From: a virus
Reading direction: 5' to 3' (one strand)
Length of the DNA: 50,092 nucleotides
Virus record (IMG/VR): IMGVR_UViG_3300031576_000068
Span: 1 to 50,092 of that record
In this document: in pieces, positions 8,106-17,097 of the stretch
How positions within the stretch are numbered: position 1 is the stretch's first letter
Layout: each line of letters starts with the position of its first letter
Translations under genes and position numbers: made by a program
The notes under the pieces: generated by a model
Databases searched by the model: none
The model's input: only the letters and a program-made list of their open reading frames with translations
What the model was told of the DNA's origin: nothing

Positions 8106-9791
8106 ATGGCCGAACGTGAGCTCAATATCCTGATCCGGGTCAAGGACTTCTTTACCGGGCAGTTCAAGAAGCTCGGCGACTCTGTTCGAGGCGCCAAAGT
8201 TCCGATCAAGGAGCTCGGCGACGAAGGCGAGAAGACGGCCGGGGTGTTCTCGCGACTCGGGTCGGCCATCGCCTCGCGCTTCGTGATCACGCTTGGCGAC
8301 GTGGTGAACGTGGCGCGTCGCGTGGTCGATGCTTTCGGGTCGGTCATCCGCGCGGCTGAGGAGTCGCAGACCGCGCAGGTACGGCTGAACGAGGCCCTGC
8401 GGCAGACCGGCCAACTCACACCTGCTGCATCCAGGAACCTCCAGGAGCTTGCCTCGACGCTCCAGAAGGAAACGGTCTTTTCGGACGAGGCTATCCAGAG
8501 CGTCCAGCAGCTCCTGATCCAGTTCGGCCACCTAGCGGTCGACCAGGTGCCCCAGGCGACGCGGGCGGTGCTCGGCCTCGCGTCGGCGAAAGGAATCGAT
8601 CTCACGAGCGCGGCCACCATCGTGTCAAAGGCCGTCGCCGGCGAGGCCTCGGCGCTCACGCGCCTGGGAATCCAGATCGACACGACGAAGCAGGGGACAG
8701 AACTCTACGCCGAGATCATGGCCCGGCTGATCCCGCTGTATGGGCAGGCCACGACCGAGGCGCAGACCTTCCAGGGTGCGCTCGCGCGCATCAAGAATCA
8801 GTTTGACGAGCAGCTCGAGACCATCGGCAAGGCAGTCGTCGGTAACCGCGAGTTCGCCGTCGCTCTATCGGGCATCGCCGACGCGCTGGCCGACCCGCGG
8901 CTTGCCACGGCGGTGGCGAACCTCGCGACAGACATCGCGAACGTGACGACTGCGATCCTCGGGCTCATCCGGGACGTCGGGAGCAATGCCGACACGATAG
9001 GCCGCGTCTTCCAGGTCCTCGACGCCGTGGCGCGCCCGAGCCTTGAGAACTTCCAGGAGGCCTTCCGGGCCCTTGAAGAGCTGACGGGCGGCTTCACGGC
9101 AACGGCCAGCGCAGCAGAGGGACTGATTGCTGGGATCGGCGCCGCCTCGGCCACGGCGGCCCCACAGGTGGACCGGCTCTCAGACTCGCTCGGGCGGCAG
9201 GCGGCGGCTGCGAGCGAGGTGTCGGCGTCGCTCCTTGGAGCGGCAGAGAAGGCGGCGAAGACGCTCGGCGTGGTGCTTGACGCGGCCAACGCCTCGTTCA
9301 TCCGGGAGGAAGAGGTCGGCTCGGCCATTCAGGCGTTCACGGTGCTGGAAGGTCTGTTCAACCGCGGCAAGATCAGCGTGGACGCCTACAGGGTGGCGCA
9401 GGACAACCTCGACAAGGTGCTTCGCGGCGGCACGCTCGATTCGATCCAGAAGGTCGTCACGAAATTGGAAGAAGTGGCCCCCGCTGCAAACGCGGCCGGG
9501 GCCGCCGCTGGAGCTGCCATTGCCTCGGGGATTGAAGCCGGAGCCGCCCGCGCCATCGCGGCTGTGCAAACCATCATCTCGGCGTTCCAGGCAGCGGAGG
9601 CGGCGGGGGCTCGCGCTGGCGACCGGATCAACATCGGCGGTGGGGGGACGCGGCTTGTTCCGCGGCATGGCGAGACGATCCGCGTGAACGGGAGGCTGGT
9701 CACCTATCGCGCCGGAAGTCTCGCACCATCTCAGCCGTCGCGCTTCTTCGATCACCTCACGACGCAGACTTCGATCACCTCGCAGAACTGA
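8106..9791 (+). CDS. Tail tape measure protein
   Basis: A 561-residue protein starting at ATG 8106, three bases after the preceding stop. It begins like many tape measures (ERELNILIRVKDFFTGQFKKLG), continues with long alpha-helices rich in A, Q, L and E (NLQELASTLQKETVFSDEAI), a hydrophobic middle (LATDIANVTTAILGLIRDVG) and an alanine-rich C-terminal helix (GAARAIAAVQTIISAFQAAE). It sets tail length; at the usual 0.15 nm per residue it would specify roughly 80-85 nm (inference). Position before the distal tail gene supports the call. Confidence 0.86.
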   Translation: MAERELNILIRVKDFFTGQFKKLGDSVRGAKVPIKELGDEGEKTAGVFSRLGSAIASRFVITLGDVVNVARRVVDAFGSVIRAAEESQTAQVRLNEALRQTGQLTPAASRNLQELASTLQKETVFSDEAIQSVQQLLIQFGHLAVDQVPQATRAVLGLASAKGIDLTSAATIVSKAVAGEASALTRLGIQIDTTKQGTELYAEIMARLIPLYGQATTEAQTFQGALARIKNQFDEQLETIGKAVVGNREFAVALSGIADALADPRLATAVANLATDIANVTTAILGLIRDVGSNADTIGRVFQVLDAVARPSLENFQEAFRALEELTGGFTATASAAEGLIAGIGAASATAAPQVDRLSDSLGRQAAAASEVSASLLGAAEKAAKTLGVVLDAANASFIREEEVGSAIQAFTVLEGLFNRGKISVDAYRVAQDNLDKVLRGGTLDSIQKVVTKLEEVAPAANAAGAAAGAAIASGIEAGAARAIAAVQTIISAFQAAEAAGARAGDRINIGGGGTRLVPRHGETIRVNGRLVTYRAGSLAPSQPSRFFDHLTTQTSITSQN

Positions 9792-9804
9792 GGAAGGCCG
9801 GTGA

Positions 9805-10605
9805 ATGGCGCTCTCCCCGATCAGCGTGAACTACAGGAGCCTGTTCGCCAATGGAACCCTCTCGGCCGCATCCGCCGGAACGACGTGGATTGAGGCGGTT
9901 AGGATCGCCGATCACTTTGTGAACCGGATCGCCAAGACGGCGGGCGTTGCTTCCGGCCTGACTGAGATCAAGATCGATCAGGGGGCGACGGTCGCGAACT
10001 ACGTCAGCCCCAACCGGCTCATCATCCCGGCGCGACACAACTTGGGCGTCGCGCTCACGCTGGCGTTCTCTGCTACAGACACGTGGCCCGGGACAACGGT
10101 CACCCTTTCGCCGTCCGCTACGCCGGTAGCCGGGACACTATTCTCGGCCACGTTCCCGAAGGTTACGGCCGCGTCGGGAAATAGATGGTGGCGACTCTCG
10201 TTCACGAAGACGGACGCGGTGATCGAGATCCCGGAGGTGTGGGTCACTCAAAAGATCGAGCTGGGGGAGTCAGAGACCGGCCTGACCGAACCGCGGGGGC
10301 CCGAAGCTCCGATGGATTTCCCTGTGCGCCGGAACATCGAGGAGATCATTACGCGGGAAGGTTCGCGGGCGGCGGTTGAAATAGGGACGGCCAGGCGCCA
10401 GATGGTGCTCCAGTCCTCGGGCCTGGGACCCACGGCATTCGGGGACTGGGAGGCGTTCCTAGTGAGCACCTCATACGGTCTCCGGCCCTTCTTCGTCGAT
10501 GACCCGCGCGGGGCTACCTGGTTCGCGACGGTTGATCTGGCGGCCCGCTCGCTCACCAACCCGGAACGCTGGACTGTCGAGATGCCGATCGTGGAGATTC
10601 CGTAG
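9805..10605 (+). CDS. Distal tail protein-like
   Basis: A 266-residue protein starting at ATG 9805. It follows the tape measure and overlaps the hub gene (GTG 10605 sits in the TAG stop, 10603-10605). It is beta-rich with conserved-looking tail elements: ETGLTEPRGPEAPMDFPVRR, then VEIGTARRQMVLQSSGLG, DWEAFLVSTSYGLRPFFVDD and a final NPERWTVEMPIVEIP. The C-terminal arrangement resembles phage distal-tail or minor tail proteins that join the tube to the hub. Assignment is by order and general pattern. Confidence 0.66.
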   Translation: MALSPISVNYRSLFANGTLSAASAGTTWIEAVRIADHFVNRIAKTAGVASGLTEIKIDQGATVANYVSPNRLIIPARHNLGVALTLAFSATDTWPGTTVTLSPSATPVAGTLFSATFPKVTAASGNRWWRLSFTKTDAVIEIPEVWVTQKIELGESETGLTEPRGPEAPMDFPVRRNIEEIITREGSRAAVEIGTARRQMVLQSSGLGPTAFGDWEAFLVSTSYGLRPFFVDDPRGATWFATVDLAARSLTNPERWTVEMPIVEIP

Positions 10606-13187
10606 TGCTCTTGATCGACTCGACGCAGGATCTCCGGAGCCGGGCCGCGTTCATACGACCGGTCGTGCTCGTCACGATCACGGTCTCGGCACCGTCGGCG
10701 GCGACCTACCGGCTGTCCCACGACTTCCGGGTCTACGGGGCAAACGAATACCTTGATGCGCTGATTGAGGTGAGCCCGATAGTGACCGCAATCGGCCACC
10801 TCGGGAACGTCATGCGCCCCGAGACGATCTCGCTCAGGCTCCGGAACGACGAGCTAGGAGGGGAGCCGCTGCTAGATCTGTTCCTGTCGAGCGCCATTGA
10901 GGGCGCGCAGGTGCGGGTCGAGGAACTGCTCCTATCCACAGAAGAGTCACGCTTCAAGCCGACCAGCGCGGGGCCGGTGACCCGCTTCCTCGGGCGGATT
11001 AGGCGGGTGACGGATATCACGGCCCGGCAGTTCACCGTCGAATGCGTCGACGAGCTGATTGCGCTGGACGATGCGATCGACTGGTACACGGTGAAGGAAG
11101 CGGACGGCGCACCGAAGGAGGCGGTGGGGCTCAGGCTTCCGAAGGTCTACGGCTCGGGCGCACTGGTCAAGGCGGTCCCGTGGGATCGCGGCGCGTTCAC
11201 CACGCTCGGGCAGGATCTCACTCAGACGGCCACCGGCGCGATCAAGGTGGGGAGTACGAAGGATATTGTCGTCGCGGCTGGGTCTGGAGATGTGGTGGTT
11301 GGCGGCGAGGTCATGCACATAACCGCTAAAGACGATGCGGCCAGCACGATCACGGTCACTTTGCGCGGTCAGAGCGGCACGGCCGCCGTCCCGCACAAGA
11401 TCGGCGAGTCGGTCCTAGAGATTTCCCACGATAGCACGTGGATTGCTGCCGACGGGGGCGACAACAAGGCGGTGAGCCGCGTGTTCGTCCGCCGCCCAGG
11501 GACCGAGCAGCTCATCGACGTGACCTCGAAAGCGAGCGTGAACCTCACGCATTCGGGCCTCGTCTCCGGGCGCACGGTCGCGAGCGTCAAGATCACGAAG
11601 GCGAACCTTCAATCGCTCAAGCTGATCGACGACCTGATCCAGCAGCCGGTGCCGTCGGCGTCTCTCACGGAGATGGCGTTCGATGAAGCATGGGCAGTCA
11701 CCACAGACGGATCAACGAGCTTGCGTTTGGTTGGCTCGTCGTTATTGAGCGAGCCGCTGCTTGAAGGTGCCGCTGGCGGTACGTTCAACGAGCTGCATCG
11801 CTTCATCGGGCTCGCGAAGGATGATACGGCGATCGTCCAGAAGATCCGGGTCGGTTTCCTGGCCGACTACAAGCGGATCTTCACCGCGCAGAATGTCATC
11901 ACGGACGTGACGATTACGGGGCCGCTCGGGGTCATCCTCGCAACCACCGGCGTCAGCAGTAATACGAACGGAGCGAAAGTCGCACAAAGCGCTCTCGTGG
12001 ACATCGCGGCCTCCGGCTTCACGATCAACGACTTCGTTAACTCGGCCTTCTCCACGGTCGGCGCCCGTGTCTTCGTGAAGGTTACGACGAACAATGTGAC
12101 CGCGTTTCATACTGATCAGACGCAGGTCGCCTTCGGGAAGATCACCGTCGAGTTTCAGCTTGAACCGCTCTCCACTCGCGCCGCTTCCTTCTCCCCTGCG
12201 TTTGATCTGGAAATGTGGATCCAGATGGACGGCGCGAAGGTGCCATCAGCGGATGCGACCTACACGGTAGCGGCGGGAACACTCATCGAGAAGGACGTGG
12301 ATATTGCCCGGCACATACTCAAGAAACAACTGAAGGCCGGTGCACCATCACAGACTCTGGCTTCGGATTGGAACGCGCAGGCGGCACTTGACGGGACGAA
12401 CATCAAGCACGCCTTCGATCTGCGCGACGTGGGGCCCTCGCTTTCGGACGCTCTCGGGCGGCTGGCCGATGAGTCGCGGTTGAACGTGCTACTCGACGCC
12501 GGAACGTGGCGCGCCATCAGAAGGCGTACGCTTCCGCCGGGATACACGGCCGCAGACATCGAGATCCAGGAAGGTCAGACGGTCGGCGGACTCACGATCC
12601 AGCCGCGCGGCCTCGAAGAGATCGTGAATGCGGTCAAGGCCCGCTACCAGCGCAACCCGACTCTGGCCGGTGATGAAGGGTTCGAGGGATTGCGCGAGGC
12701 ATCCGACACAGCGAGTCAGGCCCTCTTCGGGGTGCGCGAGCATGAGGTCTTGTCATACCTGACGATCCTCGATCAGGCGACGGCCACGGATGCCCTGGCC
12801 GAGTACCTCCAGGAGATCGGGGACCGGCGCCTGGAGTTCCAGACGGACCTGCCCTATTACGAGGCCTATCTGTTCCAGGTCGGAGACGTGATTCGGGTCC
12901 TGTCGCCTTACAAATCGCAAACGGTGAGTGCGCGGATCGTCCGGCTGGAGCGCGATCTCGATAGCCAGGTCACGCGCCTCTCGCTCGTTCAGGTGCCCGG
13001 ACTGCTCTCCGCGTCGCGCCAAACGCGATTCGACGTGGCCGGGGTGCTCTCGCAATCGAGGCAGACCAAATTTGACGTTGCCGGGGTGCTCTCGCAATCG
13101 AGGCAGACCAAATTCGATGTGCTTCGGCAGCCGCCGAACCTCTTGGATGATGGTAGAAATCTTGATGATGGGAGCATTCTCGACTAG
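10605..13187 (+). CDS. Tail hub / tail-associated structural protein with a C-terminal tandem repeat
   Basis: An 860-residue protein starting at GTG 10605, overlapping the previous stop. The N-terminal half alternates strands and short helices (PETISLRLRNDELGGEPLLD, RQFTVECVDELIALDDAIDW) as in central tail hub proteins. The region at about residues 600-790 (HAFDLRDVGPSLSDALGRLA, then VGDVIRVLSPYKSQTVSARI) resembles the hub of mycophage-like and lambda-J-like tails. The last 65 residues hold three 14-residue repeats ending RQTRFD or RQTKFD, then an acidic tail (DDGRNLDDGSILD). The repeat probably extends a contact surface for the following appendage gene (inference). Confidence 0.7.
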   Translation: MLLIDSTQDLRSRAAFIRPVVLVTITVSAPSAATYRLSHDFRVYGANEYLDALIEVSPIVTAIGHLGNVMRPETISLRLRNDELGGEPLLDLFLSSAIEGAQVRVEELLLSTEESRFKPTSAGPVTRFLGRIRRVTDITARQFTVECVDELIALDDAIDWYTVKEADGAPKEAVGLRLPKVYGSGALVKAVPWDRGAFTTLGQDLTQTATGAIKVGSTKDIVVAAGSGDVVVGGEVMHITAKDDAASTITVTLRGQSGTAAVPHKIGESVLEISHDSTWIAADGGDNKAVSRVFVRRPGTEQLIDVTSKASVNLTHSGLVSGRTVASVKITKANLQSLKLIDDLIQQPVPSASLTEMAFDEAWAVTTDGSTSLRLVGSSLLSEPLLEGAAGGTFNELHRFIGLAKDDTAIVQKIRVGFLADYKRIFTAQNVITDVTITGPLGVILATTGVSSNTNGAKVAQSALVDIAASGFTINDFVNSAFSTVGARVFVKVTTNNVTAFHTDQTQVAFGKITVEFQLEPLSTRAASFSPAFDLEMWIQMDGAKVPSADATYTVAAGTLIEKDVDIARHILKKQLKAGAPSQTLASDWNAQAALDGTNIKHAFDLRDVGPSLSDALGRLADESRLNVLLDAGTWRAIRRRTLPPGYTAADIEIQEGQTVGGLTIQPRGLEEIVNAVKARYQRNPTLAGDEGFEGLREASDTASQALFGVREHEVLSYLTILDQATATDALAEYLQEIGDRRLEFQTDLPYYEAYLFQVGDVIRVLSPYKSQTVSARIVRLERDLDSQVTRLSLVQVPGLLSASRQTRFDVAGVLSQSRQTKFDVAGVLSQSRQTKFDVLRQPPNLLDDGRNLDDGSILD
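12993..13118 (+). repeat. Three tandem 42-bp repeats at the hub gene 3' end
   Basis: Units 12993-13034, 13035-13076 and 13077-13118 encode VPGLLSASRQTRFD, VAGVLSQSRQTKFD and VAGVLSQSRQTKFD. The second and third units are almost identical in DNA, while the first is diverged, which suggests a recent duplication of one unit. Confidence 0.9.
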
Positions 13188-13196
13188 GAGCATTTT

Positions 13197-14084
13197 GTGG
13201 CAGACCCCGGCGTGATTTCCGATTGGGATCAGACGAAGCCAATAAATGGAGCGGCCGACACCGCCCTGAATTTCAGAACGGGCTGGGGTGCGATCCAAGA
13301 TGCTCTTTTCGAAAACGAAGCGAGTTTCGACGGCGGCTTCATCCGCAGCGGACTGATTTCACGCGCATCGGCGACTACGCTCACCGTCACGCCGTGCATG
13401 GCCTGGGTCAGCACGACGAAGCGCCTCAAGAAGAAGACGACCTCCACGACTCTGGACATCACGACGAGCGGCGTGGCGGGGCTTGATACCGGCTCAGTCG
13501 CGGCGGATACCTGGTATTACATTTGGCTCATTCACGAGACGGCCACGGGCAACATCAGTTTCATGCTGAGCGCGTCGTCCACGACGCCGACGAACCCAAC
13601 GGGCTGGACCGCCGAGCGGCTGATCGATGCGTGGTGGCGCGGTGACGCCACAACCGGGCTCAAGCCCGGCTATACCCTCGGCGACGGGCGGATGCGCGAG
13701 CGCCACTGGGTCGGTGCGTTCGCGGACTCGACGAAGGACAGCCTGTTTCAACTTGAAAACGGGACGGCCACGAGCGCAACCTCGCTCAACCTCTCAACTC
13801 TCGGAGGCGTGCCGCCTGCGAACGTGGGCGATAACCTCGTCATCTTCCCGTCACGCATCCGCTTCTACATCCTGAAAACTGGCTCGGGAACGGACGGCCT
13901 CTTTACGCTTCAGCACAACACTGTGGTCTCCGGCGATGCGCTGGCGATGCACCTGGCGAAGAACTTCACGCCTTCGGAGCCCGGGCACTTCCTGCTCCCG
14001 GACGGACCGACGGTGAAATATAAGGTGAACGCGGCTGGGTTCGCGGCCTATTTCGGGATTGCCTCCTACACGTTCCTAGTCTGA
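13197..14084 (+). CDS. Tail appendage / fibre-like protein
   Basis: A 295-residue protein starting at GTG 13197, nine bases after the hub stop. The N-terminus (PGVISDWDQTKPINGAADTA) resembles the tail-binding end of phage fibre or receptor-related proteins. The middle has repeated strands (TWYYIWLIHETATGNISFML, HWVGAFADSTKDSLFQLENG), suggesting a beta-structured surface protein. Position after the hub fits a host-contact role. No known receptor-binding family is recognised. Confidence 0.6.
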   Translation: MADPGVISDWDQTKPINGAADTALNFRTGWGAIQDALFENEASFDGGFIRSGLISRASATTLTVTPCMAWVSTTKRLKKKTTSTTLDITTSGVAGLDTGSVAADTWYYIWLIHETATGNISFMLSASSTTPTNPTGWTAERLIDAWWRGDATTGLKPGYTLGDGRMRERHWVGAFADSTKDSLFQLENGTATSATSLNLSTLGGVPPANVGDNLVIFPSRIRFYILKTGSGTDGLFTLQHNTVVSGDALAMHLAKNFTPSEPGHFLLPDGPTVKYKVNAAGFAAYFGIASYTFLV

Positions 14085-14096
14085 TAGGGAGCCAAC

Positions 14097-14591
14097 GTGG
14101 CGAACCAGGTTCAGCCGGCCGACGTTCAGATCCTGAAATGCGCGACCGGAATGCCCGCGCCGGACGATACCTCAACAACGATCGGTGGCGCACCCACAGG
14201 AACGCAGATCGCGGACGTCTCCGGCGACATCCTCGTGGAGCTCACCGTTAATAAGACGGCGAGCAAGACGCGCTATACGAAGGTCACGATCAAGAACAAT
14301 CACGGTTCGCTCACCATGACGGAGCCCACGGTCTACCTGGACAACGTGGAGCCGACCGACATCGCATTTGAGCTCGGCAAGGAGAACGCGGCCAACCAGA
14401 CGACGACTCAGGGAACGGCACCGGCCGGTGTGACATTCACCGCACAGGACGGCACGACTGCCGGGCGGGTGAGTCTCGGGGCGACGCTGGCGGCCAGCGC
14501 GTCGGTCGGCGTGTGGATCAAGGTTATCCTCGGGCAGAACGCGACGACTGCCACCGGGCACGTACTCAAACCGAAAGTAGAGTGGGTCTGA
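14097..14591 (+). CDS. Small beta-rich virion protein
   Basis: A 164-residue protein starting at GTG 14097 after GGGAGCCAAC. It is rich in T, A, V and G with alternating strands (GDILVELTVNKTASKTRYTK, GRVSLGATLAASASVGVWIK) and no catalytic motif. It resembles small beta-sandwich tail accessory proteins that pair with a neighbouring appendage protein. The stop overlaps the next start (TGATG at 14589-14593). Function inferred only from context. Confidence 0.55.
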   Translation: MANQVQPADVQILKCATGMPAPDDTSTTIGGAPTGTQIADVSGDILVELTVNKTASKTRYTKVTIKNNHGSLTMTEPTVYLDNVEPTDIAFELGKENAANQTTTQGTAPAGVTFTAQDGTTAGRVSLGATLAASASVGVWIKVILGQNATTATGHVLKPKVEWV

Positions 14592-15532
14592 TGCTGATTC
14601 ATACGCACGTCTCGACCAACACGGCTGTTCACCCGCCCTCGCGGATGGCCGTCACCATTCCGAGCGCGGACATGATCGAGCCGTCGTGGGACACGGCCGA
14701 GGACGGCGTGCGCATCTGCCGGGAGTACGGCGCGAAGCCAGGAGCGCTCATCATCGCCTACCGGACCCTCACGATGCCACTCCAAGGGAGTACCGTCTGT
14801 GGGGACGGCCCGTTGCCAGAGTCGGCTTGGCTCCATCACAAGGACGGCAAGCGGTGGAGGGTCATCGAAATTGAGTACGGGCAGCGCCGGGCCGCAAACT
14901 CACCTGGAGAGCAGGCGTGGGCCGAGGCGACGGGGTTCCTCAACCCGAAGGATCGGGCGGTCATGGAAGGGGCGCTTGGCGAGCGGGCTAGGCTTCGGGC
15001 GCTCGGCTACGCTGGGGTTCGCTACGATGAGACGGTGGTGGGCTGGGGCGCCGGGAACGCCATCGACTTCTCGGACTGCAAGGAGTTCTCCTCCGCCGCC
15101 TCCTACGCCTACCAGTTAGCCGCGCTGCTCCGGGAACTGCGCGTGCAGCCGGGCGGGTGGATACAACTCCCGTCCATCATCGACCCTGGGGCGCCCGATG
15201 TGTCGGGGATATTCTCGGCCTGCCGTGGAATCTCGACCGAGAACTTCCCAGCTGGGCATGGGCTCACGCCCGAGCGGTGGGCCACGCAGAGCATCCGCGC
15301 GCTTGACGTTGACTACGACGCGACCGAGCGGAGCGTATGCGTGAGCGCGGCCATGGCCTCCGCGCTCAGGCGTATCGGAGCGCGGTGTGACGTGATGGCG
15401 TTCGCCCGGTTCCCGCTGGGCCTTGGGGCGGTGTCGGGCATGGTGGCCGGATTCTCGGGCAGCCGCGTGTTCTTCAATCTCGACTCCATGCGCGACATGG
15501 TAACAGGCCAATTTGTCACTGGGCCGCGATGA
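14591..15532 (+). CDS. Unrecognised protein, last gene of the tail module
   Basis: A 313-residue protein; ATG 14591 is chosen for its overlap with the previous stop, against a longer in-frame start at 14513. It has mixed alpha/beta character (PGALIIAYRTLTM, GERARLRALGYAGVRYDET, SVCVSAAMASALRRIGARCD), unlike the beta-rich appendages upstream. The regular strand-helix alternation could suit an enzyme such as a TIM-barrel hydrolase acting on cell-surface glycans, but no active-site motif is clear. It is followed by about 80 bases without a gene before the lysis genes. Confidence 0.5.
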   Translation: MLIHTHVSTNTAVHPPSRMAVTIPSADMIEPSWDTAEDGVRICREYGAKPGALIIAYRTLTMPLQGSTVCGDGPLPESAWLHHKDGKRWRVIEIEYGQRRAANSPGEQAWAEATGFLNPKDRAVMEGALGERARLRALGYAGVRYDETVVGWGAGNAIDFSDCKEFSSAASYAYQLAALLRELRVQPGGWIQLPSIIDPGAPDVSGIFSACRGISTENFPAGHGLTPERWATQSIRALDVDYDATERSVCVSAAMASALRRIGARCDVMAFARFPLGLGAVSGMVAGFSGSRVFFNLDSMRDMVTGQFVTGPR

Positions 15533-15614
15533 ACTAGCGGGCGCCATTGGGCGCGCTTTGCGATTTCGTTCTAGGCTAATTATCGCGGCAACATAGCGCG
15601 CGACGAGGTTTCTA

Positions 15615-15731
15615 ATGGAGAACCTTCTGCTCGCCTGTATCTATTTCGCCACCGGCTTCATCTGCGGCTGGTATGCCGCGCAATTCTTCTACCGCCAGCG
15701 GAGGTCCATCGGTGGGAAAGGGCCTGGCTGA
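15615..15731 (+). CDS. Tiny membrane protein (holin-associated candidate)
   Basis: A 38-residue ORF starting at ATG 15615. One hydrophobic span (ENLLLACIYFATGFICGWYA) is followed by a basic tail (FYRQRRSIGGKG). It overlaps the next gene, whose ribosome site (GGAGG) lies inside it, as in coupled holin/antiholin pairs. Short, but position and composition support expression. Confidence 0.5.
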   Translation: MENLLLACIYFATGFICGWYAAQFFYRQRRSIGGKGPG

Positions 15732-15942
15732 CCTCGTTGCGGCCGGTGCTTTGGCGCTCATGTCGATAGGGCTGACCATCTACCTCATCGTCGAAGTGAC
15801 CTTGCGAGGTCACGAGCCGAATAGCCTTCTCGTCGGGGCGATGGGCGCGATCATCGGCGGCGCGTGGGCGCACCTGCGGATATCCAAGCATCGGCGCAAC
15901 GGCAAGGGAGCGAAGGATGATCGCGATGCTGGCGCATCTTGA
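15712..15942 (+). CDS. Holin candidate with two membrane spans
   Basis: A 76-residue protein. GTG 15712 is chosen because GGAGG lies seven bases upstream; a longer in-frame start at 15673 lacks such a site. There are two hydrophobic segments (about residues 4-30, ADLVAAGALALMSIGLTIYL, and 38-60, LLVGAMGAIIGGAWAHL) with a basic, hydrophilic tail (RISKHRRNGKGAKDDRD). Size, topology and position just before the endolysin match class II holins, which form the membrane lesions that start lysis (family knowledge). No sequence family is recognised. Confidence 0.62.
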   Translation: MGKGLADLVAAGALALMSIGLTIYLIVEVTLRGHEPNSLLVGAMGAIIGGAWAHLRISKHRRNGKGAKDDRDAGAS

Positions 15943-16060
15943 GCGCGCATTCCCGAGCCTCATGGCAACGCTCTACTGGTCTGAGCTCGCGGCGATGGTG
16001 GGGGTGCCTCCGTCATCTGAAGAATCGTTCTGGAAGCGGCTATTCGGCGGTGATGGATGA
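15917..16060 (+). CDS. Small protein between holin candidate and endolysin
   Basis: A 47-residue ORF from ATG 15917 to TGA 16058-16060, overlapping the holin candidate and the endolysin start. Its sequence (MLAHLERAFPSLMATLYWSE, then a WKRLFGGDG end) suggests an amphipathic helix. Function unknown. It could be a small lysis regulator or simply a coupling ORF. Confidence 0.42.
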   Translation: MIAMLAHLERAFPSLMATLYWSELAAMVGVPPSSEESFWKRLFGGDG

Positions 16061-16662
16061 TGGCCGACTTTCCCAGGGCCTTCGCGGCCGTCGTCGATCG
16101 CTGGGAGGGGCGGCTTTCGCGCAACAGGCTGGACCCGGGCGGCATGACCTACAAAGGCCGCTCCCGCGCATCCCATCCGACGTGGCCCGGCTGGACGCGG
16201 ATCGACGCGCTGTCCAAGCTGCCTGGGTTCCCGGGCAACCTCGAAGCTGACGTTGAGCTTCAGCGCATGCTCAAGGACTCGTACCGGGCGGGCGAGTGGG
16301 GGGACATCCGCGGCTCGGAGATCCCATCGCAGCCGGTCGCAGACGAGATGCTCGATCAGGCGACGCTGGAGGGTCCCGGGACCGCGATCACGCTGCTCCA
16401 GTATGCGCTCAACGCCTGCAACAAGGGGGGCGTGCTCTACGCGGACGTGAAGCTGGACGGCGGATTTGGAGACCGAACGATGGAGGCGCTGATCACGGTG
16501 CTGGCCAAGGGGCGGGAGAGGACGCTGACGAAGACCCTGAACGTGCTCCAGGGATTCTATCTGCTCGTAGGGCGTGACCTGCTCGACTACCTCAAGGCAC
16601 ACCCGACCCCGGCGTGGCGCGAGGAGTTCTGGAGCGGGTGGCTGGAGCGGATTTCAGTCTGA
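16057..16662 (+). CDS. Endolysin, glycosyl hydrolase family 108 type
   Basis: A 201-residue muramidase-like lysin. The N-terminus matches GH108 proteins: a helix ending in VVDRWEG (catalytic Glu), LDPGGMTYKG, then HPTWPGWTRID. The C-terminal half (about residues 95-190) has the pattern of the peptidoglycan-binding domain that accompanies GH108: LLQYALNACNKGG, LDGGFGDRTMEAL, then FYLLVGRDLLDYL. It cleaves the glycan backbone of the host wall at the end of infection. Start ATG 16057 overlaps the upstream stop, and the tRNA begins on the base after its own stop. Confidence 0.9.
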   Translation: MMADFPRAFAAVVDRWEGRLSRNRLDPGGMTYKGRSRASHPTWPGWTRIDALSKLPGFPGNLEADVELQRMLKDSYRAGEWGDIRGSEIPSQPVADEMLDQATLEGPGTAITLLQYALNACNKGGVLYADVKLDGGFGDRTMEALITVLAKGRERTLTKTLNVLQGFYLLVGRDLLDYLKAHPTPAWREEFWSGWLERISV

Positions 16663-16737
16663 CGGGACGTAGCGCAGCGGAAGCGCATCCGGCCTGGGAC
16701 CGGAGGGTCGCCCGTTCGATCCGGGCCGTCCCGACCA
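16663..16737 (+). tRNA. tRNA-Pro(UGG), CCA encoded
   Basis: The full cloverleaf is visible: acceptor CGGGACG (16663-16669) with CGTCCCG (16727-16733), discriminator A and encoded CCA; D stem GCGC/GCGC around a 7-base loop; anticodon stem TCCGG/CCGGA around loop CCTGGGA (16693-16699), anticodon TGG; variable GGGTC; T stem GCCCG/CGGGC around TTCGATC. Base 33, nearly always U, is C here. The gene begins immediately after the endolysin TGA, so it is probably cut from the late transcript. Confidence 0.92.
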
Positions 16738-16782
16738 TAGCATCCCTAGCTAGTAGATCCGTAGCCAAGGAGGGCGATCGCC

Positions 16783-17097
16783 ATGCAGGTTTCCGCGCGC
16801 ACGAAGCGGTCGCCCTCCCTGTCACAGGCCCGTGTGATCGATGTTGTGCCGTCGGTGCCTCGTGGGCATTCTGGGGGGGAAGCGCAGGAGAACCGCGGCC
16901 AGCACGGGAGCGGGTCGGTCGTCCGTCAGAGCGATCGGCCCGCTCCTCGTTTGAAGGAAGTCGGCTGGTACGAAACGCAGTTCGCGCTCGGCGACCTCGT
17001 AGACGTGCGGCACACGGCGCTGGTCCCTGAAGGCGACGAGGCGCGGGTGATCCCGATCGGGGATGCCGATCTGATCGTGGCACCGGCTTACTTCTGA
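16783..17097 (+). CDS. Hypothetical protein downstream of the tRNA
   Basis: A 104-residue protein starting at ATG 16783 after a strong AAGGAGGG site. The first 50 residues are low-complexity and basic; the last 50 (VGWYETQFALGDLVDVRHTA, then IPIGDADLIVAPAYF) are more structured and strand-like. No family is recognised. Confidence 0.55.
   Translation: MQVSARTKRSPSLSQARVIDVVPSVPRGHSGGEAQENRGQHGSGSVVRQSDRPAPRLKEVGWYETQFALGDLVDVRHTALVPEGDEARVIPIGDADLIVAPAYF

Noticed and set aside
7257-8531. 424-residue minus-strand open frame opposite tail tube and tape measure
   Set aside because: Shadow frame in high-GC DNA; it spans two well-supported plus-strand genes.
16663-16737. tRNA as the phage attachment core
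   Set aside because: The integrase is a serine type, which rarely uses tRNA genes, and the tRNA is about 2.3 kb from the integrase gene.
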